From NCBI GenBank assembly GCA_030704615.1, contig CM060732.1:43381053-43445052 (forward strand): a stretch of DNA of 64,000 bases, in the 5' to 3' direction. This DNA is from Takakia lepidozioides. Taxonomy: Eukaryota; Streptophyta; Takakiopsida; Takakiales; Takakiaceae. Positions within the stretch are counted from its first letter, which is position 1; every line of letters begins with the position of its first letter. Made by a program: the position numbers and the translations under genes. Below are positions 20,161-30,242 of the stretch, piece after piece. Under the pieces are notes generated by a model that worked only from the letters and a program-made list of their open reading frames with translations, was not told where the DNA came from and ran no database searches.

Positions 20161-22248
20161 CTATCCCTTCCGCAGCTCCATAAGTTTCAGTAACTTTAGA
20201 CTCCAAAGTGTTGTCTGGCCAACCACCTGCCCCAACTCGGTTTGTTTCCTAACACCATTCACATATGGTAGAGGGGTGTTACTGACACATGCCTCTTTGA
20301 TGTACACACAGGCATAATCAAGGGGCACAGCAGGGTACCCGTAACCCACCACAGCACCTTGAAGAGCAACAATCAGCCCTACTCCACATTTCTTGCGTTT
20401 GGAGTTCACATCCAACAACCGAACCTCGTCACCCACCCTGAACTGTGATCCCAAATCCACACAAAAAAGAACACGATGTGAAAACCCATGACATACACAC
20501 GACTAGGACACTCAACATTTGCGAGTTAAAGAGAGCCCCAAGGTTGGAAAAAATATAACAGACAAGACAACGGCCTGGACTTACTCCATTTGCAGTCTCC
20601 AGTGGTGGTGAGACCTCTTTTGGGGGGCTACTCGCCGGGTCGACACTCTTGCCCCTCGTCTGTACCGGCTTGTCGACAATATCACCTTTATTTGTCACAA
20701 GTTCCTGTGTCACAGACCAGAGATCAACCAGGAAAGCAATGAGCAAACAGGAATAGTGAATAGAAACAAAATCCAAGTATGAATCAAACAAAAAAAACCA
20801 ACATGAAAAGCTGCAAAGAAAACCTAGCATTAATCAAGCAACCGAGGAGAAGCATCCAGGAAAGCAATGCAATGAATGAACCCACAAAAATGTAGCCTCT
20901 GGAGCACTGTCAGAATGTTTGTACCTTCACAGTAGCAGTGTTGTATGCTTGTTGTCCGAAAACAAGCTGAGACTCCAAAAACTTGGGAATACTGGCAGCT
21001 TTCGATGCCTTCCACAAGAAAGGCCACAACACCTCTGTTAGATACTCATCAGTTGGTGAATCTGGTTGCACCTTCCATGGCTCTGGAAAAATCCCACTGA
21101 AGGGAGGATTGTTTGCCGCCTTTCTTGGTGTGTCGTCAACAAGAACAGTGTCCTCATAAGTCCATTCTGGCCAGTCTGCCCACACTGTAGACAAGTTCTT
21201 GAAATATAATGGCTTTGAATCAGACCCCTTACGGCATGGGAGGACTGGATCCTCGTCACAGTGAAGGGCATCCCACTGGAAAACCAGGTTAGTGTGGGCT
21301 TCAAAAATATAGTCCACCATTGGGAAGAAGTTGCGAGCTTGGCAACAAGACCACACCGCCACCTCAAAGTGTTCAAAACACTTTTGCAAAAAGTCATAAC
21401 AGCGTGGTCTCAAAACTACCATCTTCTTGCCACACATCTTCCCCACAAAACCTTTGGGAAGGGATGCAGGCCCATTAGCAGAATGAAAATATTCACATAA
21501 CAGACCATTTAAGTCCAGAATTAGTAAATGCTTCCTCGTTGGTCCAGGAAGTAAACTGACATTTGGCTTCAACATGTGAGCAGGAGAAATTAAAGCAACC
21601 TGCTTGTTTGTTTTGTCCCCGTCTGCATCTTCCTCCCCATCTAAACTCCCACATACCTGCATACTAGAATCCGGTGTGCCCGGCCGCTCTGTCACCATTG
21701 CCCCCTGGACTGCTACTGTCTTTGTACGTGGCAAGGGCTGAAGTTCCACGTGTACCTCACAGCTGGCCTTCCCTGTATCCTGCTGCTGCTCGGTCAAATT
21801 CAAAAGATCATCAGTGACAGGAAGACATAAGGGCTTAGAGTGAGCACCAGTTACCGTCTGAAATTGGGATTCCAAACATTTTGATACTGTCATAGCAGAC
21901 GTATCCATCGTAGATGTCACTGGTCCTGCTCCTGATAGATTAATCCCCAATCTCGTCACAATGGCTTTCTGGTACTCAATCATACTCTGCATCTGTAATT
22001 TTAATTCTGCAATGTCACGTCCTTGTGATTCCACCAGTTTGTCCAAGCCATCCATCCTGCCAACTATTGTAGAATATGCGAGACTTCCCTCCTGCCAATC
22101 CATGAAAACTTGCCCAAGTATGAATCAAACCCCAAAAACCTAGCATGAACAACCATTGGAAAGAAAACCCAGGCCAAAAGCCATGAAAAAAACCCGAGCA
22201 ACCTATGATGCAGCAACCACTCTAGCAAACGTGGAAAACACACTTACC
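20161..22248 (-). CDS. FCP1/NLI-interacting-factor-type phosphatase-like protein, 5' end cut off
   Basis: Three exons with phase-0 introns are predicted: 22,091-20,925, 20,704-20,585 and 20,442-20,161; a donor at 22,247 shows that an earlier exon existed. The N-terminal part has a heptad-like helix (MDGLDKLVESQGRDIAELK). The middle is a HAD-fold FCP1 homology domain: LLILDLNGLLCEYF, VVLRPRCYDFLQKCF, VAVWSCCQARNFF and DTVLVDDTPRKAANNP. The first catalytic motif normally reads DxDxT; here it is DLNGL, as in plant relatives that may lack activity. The last exon (VGDEVRLLDV, VPLDYACVYI) resembles C-terminal segments found in plant transposon proteins, so this may be a host domain carried by a transposon. 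Copy B of the large transposon ends at 22,253, five bases upstream of the donor, and removes the 5' exon and promoter. Related intron text recurs at 20,770-20,850 and 22,115-22,200. Confidence 0.65.
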
Positions 22249-22252
22249 CGCC

Positions 22253-22320
22253 GGGGGCTGCTATTTCATGAGCCATGAGCCATGAGCCATGAGCAGAGTC
22301 GTAAGTGTCGAAAAAAACAT
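22253..22320 (-). repeat. Terminal heptamer repeats of copy B
   Basis: Reverse complement of the copy A end: GGGGGCTGCTATTTCATGAG followed by CATGAGC units. Copy A has one extra heptamer. The outer edge is at 22,253. Confidence 0.75.
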
Positions 22321-22706
22321 GAGCAGGACTATTTTCCGGAAATGAGTGTCCGCGGGAATAGGGTTTAGGGTGTCACGGTCATAGGGGGAGAAGGACCTCC
22401 CGATGAAGGAGGTTCGGCAATGTTTTTTAGAATTACATATTGAAAGGCAATGTTTCGCGAATGGTAGGGTGGTACTGATCTGTACCATGGGGGCCCATTT
22501 CAGCCTACCAGCCACTTGCAAAATCCACCCACACTCCCAATCCCAAACGAAATGAGGAATGACGCATTTTGGGAACGATGGATACATAATAGAACAAAAA
22601 GAGGGCACAATGGGGTTTTTATTGATCCACATGAATTGCATTTGAAGCACGTCTACTGTGCTGATTGTGCAAACAAATCTTTAGCCCTGTGCCTTTTGAA
22701 TACAAG

Positions 22707-23542
22707 TCACGTTGCCAATGGGACTTCGACTGCTCTCACAACTAGCTCATGAGTCTTCGGGCTCCTCCAGGTAAACTGGATTGCAGCCGTTGTACCGCCC
22801 CTGTTGATGTTCACCACAATGTCCTGCCCTTCAATCATTACCACCATCGAATATGGAAAGCTTCACGTTTTCACCGTCCACACCAATGCGAATGTCCCCA
22901 TACAATGGAGAAGATGAGCGCACTCCTTCAAGAGTATAAGTCTCTCCGATGGAGTCCACCCACGTCCACTGGCAGCAGTTCCACCGCAACAGCATAGCAG
23001 TGCGCATTCTTCTGCATGGGTGCCCGTCGTAGCTGGGAAAATCGGATGAAGGATGCGCAGGAGCCACGGACTCCTCAGACCCAGATCGTCACCCCGCTCG
23101 AAGGCGTACTGGCCTGGGAGATACTCAAAAGCGGACAATGTTTCCACATTCGAACCAGTATCTTCTGTGTAATCTGTGTACCAGATAACGATGTCTCCCG
23201 ATGTGGCCGAATACATTGCATAATTGATGCCTCCATAAGGGCAGTCGTCCCTTTGAGCGAGGTGAGGGCGAGGGTCAATGCGGTCCGTGGGTCCTGAAAA
23301 TTGTTGACCTCGATATGGTTCCGGAAGCACGACATCCTTGCAAAGGAGGACCTGAGGACGTGTTTGATGCCGATGAAAATCACCTTGCGGACAGCAACGA
23401 AGCCCTTAGATTTTCGAAATGATGAGAAGCGGAAGAGCAGTGCGGGCTCCAATAATGGACCATCTGGGTCACAAGTACCCACCAATCATCGTGTAACATG
23501 TTCAACAAGCCAGCGGTGGATGAACCGATACCTCTTTCTCAT
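22707..23542 (-). pseudogene. Gene X1, copy B (broken)
   Basis: Same gene as 9,094-9,858, from MRKRYRFIHRW to the stop at 22,707. It carries an insertion of about 65 bases after the CFRN motif (near 23,250-23,320) and several frame changes, so three overlapping frames are needed to follow it. The poly(A) signal is kept on the reverse strand at 22,618-22,623. Confidence 0.7.
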
Positions 23543-23766
23543 CCACGGGGTATAGTTTGAAATCTGCCACCGAAGTCCATCCCCCGGATGGAAATTCGGC
23601 GCCGCATTTACATCGAAGGGGGGATGGACTTCGTCGTCTCGAGTGGCTATAGGCCCACCTGGCACTTACTGCCCATAGTTTGCATGGCAGGGAAGGAAAC
23701 TGAATCGGCTACATCCATGGATGAGCCAATCTTCACCCCTGCAGGTTCTTGTAGGGGGAAATTTAA

Positions 23767-24397
23767 ATGTGCCCTGGAGTATTTGTGACGAATTGCAGCG
23801 TTTGCTTGAATTTCTTCCAGCCACCGCGCTGCTACCTCCTCCATCCGGGAGCTGCTGTCATTGAGCGTACTGCGCTACTCTTTTTCAGGGATGTCGTGCC
23901 GCCGAAATCCTGCTGACTGCCCTTATCATGGCCACGATTATGCTATGTTCAAACCACAATCAGGAGACATCATTGTCTGGCTTTCACTTTTCACAGACGC
24001 ATCTGGAATCAAGCGGGAGTCTTTGCGCGCAATGGAGTATCTGGAGGGCTATTACCGGTGGAATGGGATGCCGGACAGATCACGCACGGCCTCACTTTGG
24101 CGCTGGAACTGCTGCCAGTGGACCAGGGAGGACGGCACCAGGGAAAACTATATTCGTGGAGTTCACTCCGCTTTTCCAGTGTATGGAGACATTCGGCTGA
24201 GTTGCGAAGACGAATCGCACGGGCACAGGAGGGCCACAGTGACCTTGTCGATGTATGATGGTGGTATGATTGATGGGTATGACATTGTCATCAGCTCCAC
24301 CAAGGGCACCAGATCGACCGCATTGCAGTTTACCTCGAGATGCCGCATCAGTAATGAGCTAGTTTTGAGGGCTATCGAAGTTCCGTCGACTTGGTGA
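23767..24397 (+). CDS. Gene X2, transposon-encoded protein of unknown function, copy B
   Basis: The frame is continuous from about 23,830 to the stop at 24,397 and gives about 190 residues; ATG 23,767 would add the N-terminus seen in copy A but needs one base removed near 23,836. A start at ATG 23,891 would give MSCRRNPADCPYHGHDYAM. Landmarks shared with X1 are this Cys pair, RWNCCQWTRED, YGDIRL, YDGGMIDGYDIV and ELVLRAIEVP at the C-terminus. X2 is divergent from X1 across a spacer of about 220 bases that contains the palindrome-like element. A poly(A) signal lies at 24,467-24,472. Function unknown. Confidence 0.55.
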
Positions 24398-24466
24398 CAC
24401 CCATGTAGAAGGAGGAAGGGCTTAGATTTGTCTGGAGCTGCTAAATGTGAGACACCGTGTTCGATC

Positions 24467-24472
24467 AATAAA
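24467..24472 (+). terminator. Poly(A) signal of X2
   Basis: AATAAA in the string GATCAATAAAA, 70 bases after the X2 stop. The remaining 24,473-24,679 shows no gene. Confidence 0.55.
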
Positions 24473-24679
24473 ACAACCCATCGTACCTCACTTCTGTGTG
24501 CTTGTGTTTCATCGTGTTCAAGAACTGCCGTAATTGGCCCACTCTTTACAATTTGAGGTCTCATTTCTACAATGTGTCTGTCCATATGAATATACCAGAG
24601 TCAGCGATATCACAGTCCTGAGGTGAAGAAAATCCATGTACGAGTTGTAGGAAACATGTACACGCCGAAGCTCGAAAAT

Positions 24680-25725
24680 TCGGCACCGCATTCCATTTTC
24701 TCCATGAAGCTTTTTCTGGCAGCTCCCTTTCCTCCGCTATCGTCGTAACGGAAATGCTGTAAAACATTTCATTTCCTGACATGGCATTACCATACTTCGA
24801 ATTTGAGATGCGGCGCCGCAACACCATATTCGACCTTGCACTATCCAAGCATGTCCAGTCGGTAATGCTTGTCCATGTCCATACTTGAAATGCGGCACCG
24901 CATTTCCATGTCCGTCATCGAAATTTCGTACCGGACAATGAAATGCGGCACAGCATTTCCAAAGAGCACAATGGAATGCAGTGCCGCATTTCCGTAGAAG
25001 GGTCTGGAATTGGACAAACAACGATGGAAGTTCTGGAAATGCGGCACCACATTTCCATGTCTGTCATCAAAATATCGAATCGGACAATGGAATGCGGTGC
25101 CGCATTTCCGTCCATCAAGACGGAATGCCCACACGGGTCTGGAATTGGACAAACAACGATGTCTGTTTTGGAAATGCGGCGCCGCATTTCCCATGTTGGG
25201 CAATTGAAAGTTTTTATAGGACAATGTAAGTTTTTATAGGACGATGGAATGCGGTGCCGCATTTCGGTCAAAGGGTCTGGAATTGGGCAAACATCGATGT
25301 CCCTTTTGGAAATGCGGCGCCGCATTTCCATGTACGTCATCGAAATTTCTTATTGGACAATGGAATGCGGTGCCGCATTCCCGTCTAGCATCATGGAATT
25401 GGGAGCCCAAGAACGTCGATGGGTTTGCAGTTGGAAAAATGACCATCTCCAAAAGGTAAATGCGGCACCGCATTTCCATGTTCGACCTCCGCATTTCGAT
25501 TTACATCCATGGAAGGAGCTGCCAATCGGCAAAACTGCCGTGTCGGAAACGGAAATGCGGCACCGCATTTGATGTCCAAACAGTCCGAACAGTTTCTGAT
25601 GTCCAAACCATGAATCGGAAATTTGTTCTTGCCCCGGTTTTGGAAATGCGGTGCCGCATTTCCAAACGAGGTTTTTGCAGTTGCCACATTTCCGTTCAGA
25701 CATTGAAATGCGGTGCCGCATTTCT
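24680..25725. repeat. Palindrome array between X2 and the ParB-methyltransferase gene, copy B
   Basis: About sixteen palindromes of type AAATGCGGNNCCGCATTT, from 24,686 to 25,724, several degenerate. This is the counterpart of 7,943-8,612 in copy A but with more units, so the unit number differs between copies. Confidence 0.85.
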
Positions 25726-27033
25726 GATTTTGGGAGGGACCAGGTTTGGACGATGTTGTCGTTTAGAAGCACATGGGAGAGGGGACATGAAGGACAGGGA
25801 GAATTCCATTTTATATACTATGGAATTGAATTTAAATGTACAGAGAGTTCATTAAAATTGTATTAATCTTGAAAATCATCACTACTGTCGGCCTGTTCTT
25901 GACTATCCTGCTCCGCCTCCACCCCATCATTGCCTTTCTCATCTCCAGCGGACTGGTCGTTGGCCAGGCTCTCAAAAATCCCATCTTCACCTTGCGGAAC
26001 CGACCATCTCACCTCCGTTGGCTCGTCGTCCTCCCTGTCTGCATCGCTCTCATCCGCTGAATCACATATGAACTTTCGCACCCGTCTACCTGCCTCAGCT
26101 GTTGCTAACTCTTTCCTTATCCTTCTGTCCTCCCTAGCCCTCTCCAAAATCTGCTCTACTTTACTGGGATTCTCACATCGTCTAATCGCTATATTTGCGA
26201 GTTTAGCTGCATAACTAGGAAGGGAGTAGTCCTTCACCGGGCTCGTCATGAAGTCGGCCCTCGCAAAGAACGGGACATTCCTCCTGGCAGGAAGTGTAGG
26301 CCTTACATGTTTCGACCCGGATCCTCCAATCCTGCATATAACAATCACCATAGACACCAATGAGAACCACAGTCCGGAAATGCGTTTGACAAAAAATCAC
26401 CCAGAAGGCTTTGCAAACTTACAATGTTTGCACTCACTCGTATTCCGGGTTCTCCTCGGCATCAATGTCCACTGTCTCTTCCTCCGAGTCCGACGAATCC
26501 GAGGGGTCTTTGACTTCGATGGGAGCCTTCACATTCCGTTGCAGCCCTTCCAGATGGGATCCCCAGACGCCTGTGTCCTCCTCGTACGCAAAGAGGTGCC
26601 GGACGGAAAAACGCCCAGCCCACATTGAGGCACATGTTACAATGCCATCCACACATTATGACATGGCCCTTCAGAAGGTTGCGAATGAAAGCATAACGAG
26701 AGTTTGCAGAAAAACATACAACAAGATTATGCATACCTGTCCCACAGATGAGGTCGAGCAATGTGCCCTCCACGTCAGTGCATGTCTCCATAATTGTCTG
26801 AATGAAGGCAGGGCTCCGAGTGCGTGAATACCGCAGGGGTTCAGTTGAAGTGAGGCTATGAGGGAGAAGTTCCGTGGGAACGTTGTTGAACAGGACGTCG
26901 TAATTGATGGGGTCGCAGTTCGGGTCAACCAACAATCCCTCCTTCCGGAAAGCAAAGGTGGAGTTCTCCTTCACAAAGCAATATGCATCGAACTGCTTCG
27001 TCTGCATACACAGTGGGGAACGATTAGAAATCG

Positions 27034-27049
27034 AATGCGGCACCGCATT
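27034..27049. repeat. Intron palindrome, copy B (equivalent to intron 7 of copy A)
   Basis: AATGCGGCACCGCATT in the intron between the motif IV and motif I exons. Confidence 0.8.
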
Positions 27050-28292
27050 TCAAGACTCCTAAGAAAATGAAAGGACGAGTGCCAAGGTCGTAATTACCTT
27101 CTTCCCTTCCGACCGAAGGCCCAATGTGTTGATGCACGTCCACTTCTTCTTCAGAATTGGGACGGCGCTCTTGCGGGTCCACTTCGCAATTCCTGTCTGC
27201 GTGTTTTTGCCTCTGCTCGCCAGGACAACCACACAGCCTCTGTCGTCCAACACCATGCGGGCGAGCCCGAATCCTTTCTTCCAAAAGTCCTCGGAGTACC
27301 TGTTCCAAGATGGCAAAGCTTGCAATCCTTCCACAGGCTCTCCGTCTGGAATATCCAAGATGATCATATCGCAAGACCAATCGGTGGAATTTCCGCCCCT
27401 CCTGCAATCCTTGTCTGCACACACCCTCTCAAAGAACGAGACCATCTTCAGAAACCCGGGGTGTCGGAAGGCTCTTCGGCAGCCACCTTCTTCAGTGCTC
27501 TGCCCTTCAGACCCTCCATGGTCTTCATGTATGCCAACTTGGCTGCCCGTCCATCCAAAGCCGCCAAGAAACTCTCATTCACACACTGGACTACTGTATC
27601 GGGATCCACTTTTGGCCTCTTCATTTCCACTGGCTCGAAAGGGTGCCCCCCCGGGGGGTTGAAGAGTGCATTCTTTGCCGAGCCAGTTCTCGTCCCTCTC
27701 GTGACAACGGTGGGCACAGGGGATTTCGGCTGCGTCTCGGGGGGTGGGCTGGTTGCAAAGTCTCCATCGGAGTCCTCTTCCTCACCCTCTACCTGCACTA
27801 TCTGTTTCTGCTTCTTCGTTTTCTTGGGTGTCACGACTGCTGCTCCTTGCTGGCGAGTCCGCTTCTTCGACCCCTTCTGTTGAGCCTGCACAGCTGCATC
27901 CACCGTTTTCTGTGCCATCTCAGCTGCCTTTCTGGATTGTTCCAGAGCAGCAGCTTCCTTTGCCGACTCTGGCCGAGCAGGGACACGTCTTTCCTTTCTC
28001 TTCTCTTCTGCTTTCGCGTGCAGATCTTTCTCAGACTCGTCAACAATTCCGCCAGACATGTCCAGGTACCACGGGTATCCAACCAGATGCGCGGCATGCC
28101 ATTGTTTCTGCAGCTCGGGTGTGTAGACACAGCTTGGGCCCGCCACGGTCCAAGCCATGAAGAACGGGGGCTCTTGAGCCAGGGCCCCTGTCTGAAGAAG
28201 CACGTATTTCATATACCTGCAGGGCAGTCAGCACGCGTGAGCAAAAGTTGAGACCAACGTACTCGCAGAGTGCAACCGAAAACATAAAATGC

Positions 28293-28310
28293 AAATGCGG
28301 TGCCGCATTT
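28293..28310. repeat. Intron palindrome, copy B (equivalent to intron 6 of copy A)
   Basis: AAATGCGGTGCCGCATTT in the intron upstream of the YMKYVLL exon. Confidence 0.8.
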
Positions 28311-29492
28311 CCCAGGCAAACCTCATTACCAGGCTTTGCGTACAAGGACAGCTGGGCTTCACCTGTAAACAATTCGCATTGCAGCTTTTCCCGCTCCCTC
28401 CTGATGTGTAAACTCCACGCTCCTTCTTGCTGTCTGTAGCTCCCTGGCGAAGACGTTGTCCTTGTAAGCACATCTGAAACGTGTCACGTAGTCTTCCAAT
28501 GTCTGTGTTCCATCCCATTTGACGTACAAGCCGAACGAATTTGTATGCATTACGACTTGCTCCTTCGCATTCGTCATTACCCACATGCATTGTCACGTAG
28601 CAGTTCAGGGAATTCATTTCAGAAAAGCAACTCTGGGGAAGTACCTTGAATTACCTGGAACCACCCAGTCATGCGGTTGAGCCACACATCCACTGCAGGG
28701 TCGGAAACTTCGAGTGGAAAAAACCACATTGTCCTTGTACTCTCCGATGCATTCCAGATCGACAGTCACCGTGTCTGCCATTTCCGATCCAATGTCAGGA
28801 GCAGGAAGAAGAGTGGCTATTGCTAGGAAGGAACTTCAGTGAATTGAAACATCACCTTCTCTTTCGCTTCAACACATGCCGTTGAGAGGTGATGCAGTTT
28901 CTCCAACTGCATGGTCGGCTGCATGGCCCGAGAATAGTGTTTTGCAATCTCGGGGATGAAGTCCTTTCCAAGTGCCGGATCTGCAATGGCCACTAGCTTC
29001 ACAAGCTTTGACTTGTATTTCGTTCTGGACTTGACCCCGGCTTCCTTCAAGTGCTCAGTCAATGACTACAACGTTTTGACCTGCCCCTCACTTTCCATGA
29101 AGAAGCGTTTGGCATGGGCCAAATCCAGCTTGATGTTTGACTGCCAACAAAAACATGCAGAAGCGTTACATTCGATTCATGTGGAAAGATTACCGGAAAT
29201 TGGGGAAGGATGAGCAGAGGGGAATGGGAGGACAACTTACTTCGTATATCACCTCCACCATTCCATCCATAGTGAGACGATACCATGTCCGGTCAGTTTT
29301 TGCCACGGCTTTCTGAATAAGCTCGGGCTCCAGCATTTCCGCAAACATGTGCGGATCAGTGAGACCAGTTTTCCTCACCCTGTACAGCATATGTGCCATG
29401 TGGGTATGCACGTACGCATTTTCAGTGATCCTGCAAGGCACACTCTCCAGTTCAGTCCACGGAAGCACGGAAACAAAATAGATTGGAAACCA

Positions 29493-29510
29493 AAATGCGG
29501 CACCGCATTT
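29493..29510. repeat. Intron palindrome, copy B (equivalent to intron 2 of copy A)
   Basis: AAATGCGGCACCGCATTT in the intron after the ParB-like exon. Confidence 0.8.
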
Positions 29511-30229
29511 CGAACGTGGTTGGGAGGGTATGAGTATCTTACGAGTTGAGGTCCGCCATGGCATTCTTGAGCAGGGAGGAATCTGCCGCCTTCACCTTGA
29601 GGATGACACACTCCACCATGTAATGCCAGCCAATGTGCTTGGCATGGTTCTGCTTGATGTACTCCCACCAGGCGAGAAGTCGGTGATTCCCGTCCCACAC
29701 AAAGAACATTTTACCCGACATATGGTCGAAGTCGGGATCACCCTTCAGGGTTGCCTCGAATTCGTCGTTGCGAGTGTGCGAGTGGGTATCCCATGTTGAC
29801 AATTCCTCCGCAGTGGGTCCACGAGATTCGCCGTCCTCATTCTCAAGGGAAACGTAGAAGGCTGGCGAACCTAGACGGTACCCTTCTCGAAATGCGAACT
29901 TGAGCTTATCCACATCTCCGGGAAGTGCCTGCCTGACGATGGGAAGGGAGACCATGCGACAGAGTGGGATTCGAAGAGTCCGCTGGAATACCCTGCTACC
30001 CAGAACTCTGCCAATGCTACTATGTGTCTCCTCCAACATTGTATCCGCTGCACTTTGGAATTCCTCCGGAGACATTTCTGCTGGTGGCGGCAGGGGCTGA
30101 GCAGCTGGAGCGTCCCCAACTGGAGCTGCACTCTGGGGAATCTTTGTGGACAATTGTGCAATTGCAGAGGCCTCCTCCAGGCCTTCAGTGGTCAGGTCTT
30201 CCTCAACTGTGGTCAGGTCTTGCTGAGAA

Positions 30230-30242
30230 CGTTGAGAGGTTC
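30230..30242. other. Rearrangement junction 1: ParB-methyltransferase gene to gypsy-2 pol
   Basis: On the minus strand, pol sequence ending in GAGAGAACCT is followed by CTCAACGTTCTCAGCAAGAC, which matches copy A from 3,440. The matching half of the methyltransferase gene ends at 42,613. Confidence 0.75.

Larger units (their letters stand above)
22253..30237 (-). mobile_element. Large palindrome-array DNA transposon, copy B (X end to middle of the ParB-methyltransferase gene)
   Basis: Mirror image of the right part of copy A: terminal heptamers, X1, X2, palindrome array and the 3' three quarters of the ParB-methyltransferase gene. At 30,237 similarity stops and Ty3/gypsy pol begins. The missing 5' part is at 36,712-42,613. 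The region 22,321-22,706 corresponds to the non-coding subterminal part of A. Confidence 0.8.
25863..30237 (-). pseudogene. ParB-like / amino-methyltransferase fusion, copy B (3' part, degraded)
   Basis: Same exon series as copy A read on the minus strand, from the middle of exon 2 (30,237) to the stop at 25,863. Exon 2 is in frame through the ParB-like segment (KMFFVWDGNHRLLAWW), unlike copy A. Exon 3 is 29,430-29,241. Damage: a TAG replaces a Gln codon in exon 4 near 29,065; the acceptor before exon 5 has changed from CAG to CTG; TGG has become TGA in exon 5; the acceptor before exon 6 is deleted; and a 1-base loss near 27,447 puts a stop just before the methyltransferase domain. The motifs DIPDGEP and VLDLICGTG and the tail RWSVPQGEDGIFE remain. 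The three intron palindromes are kept. Confidence 0.8.

Noticed and set aside
27643-28251. 202-residue plus-strand ORF
   Set aside because: Antisense shadow of copy B exon 7, equivalent to the rejected ORF in copy A.
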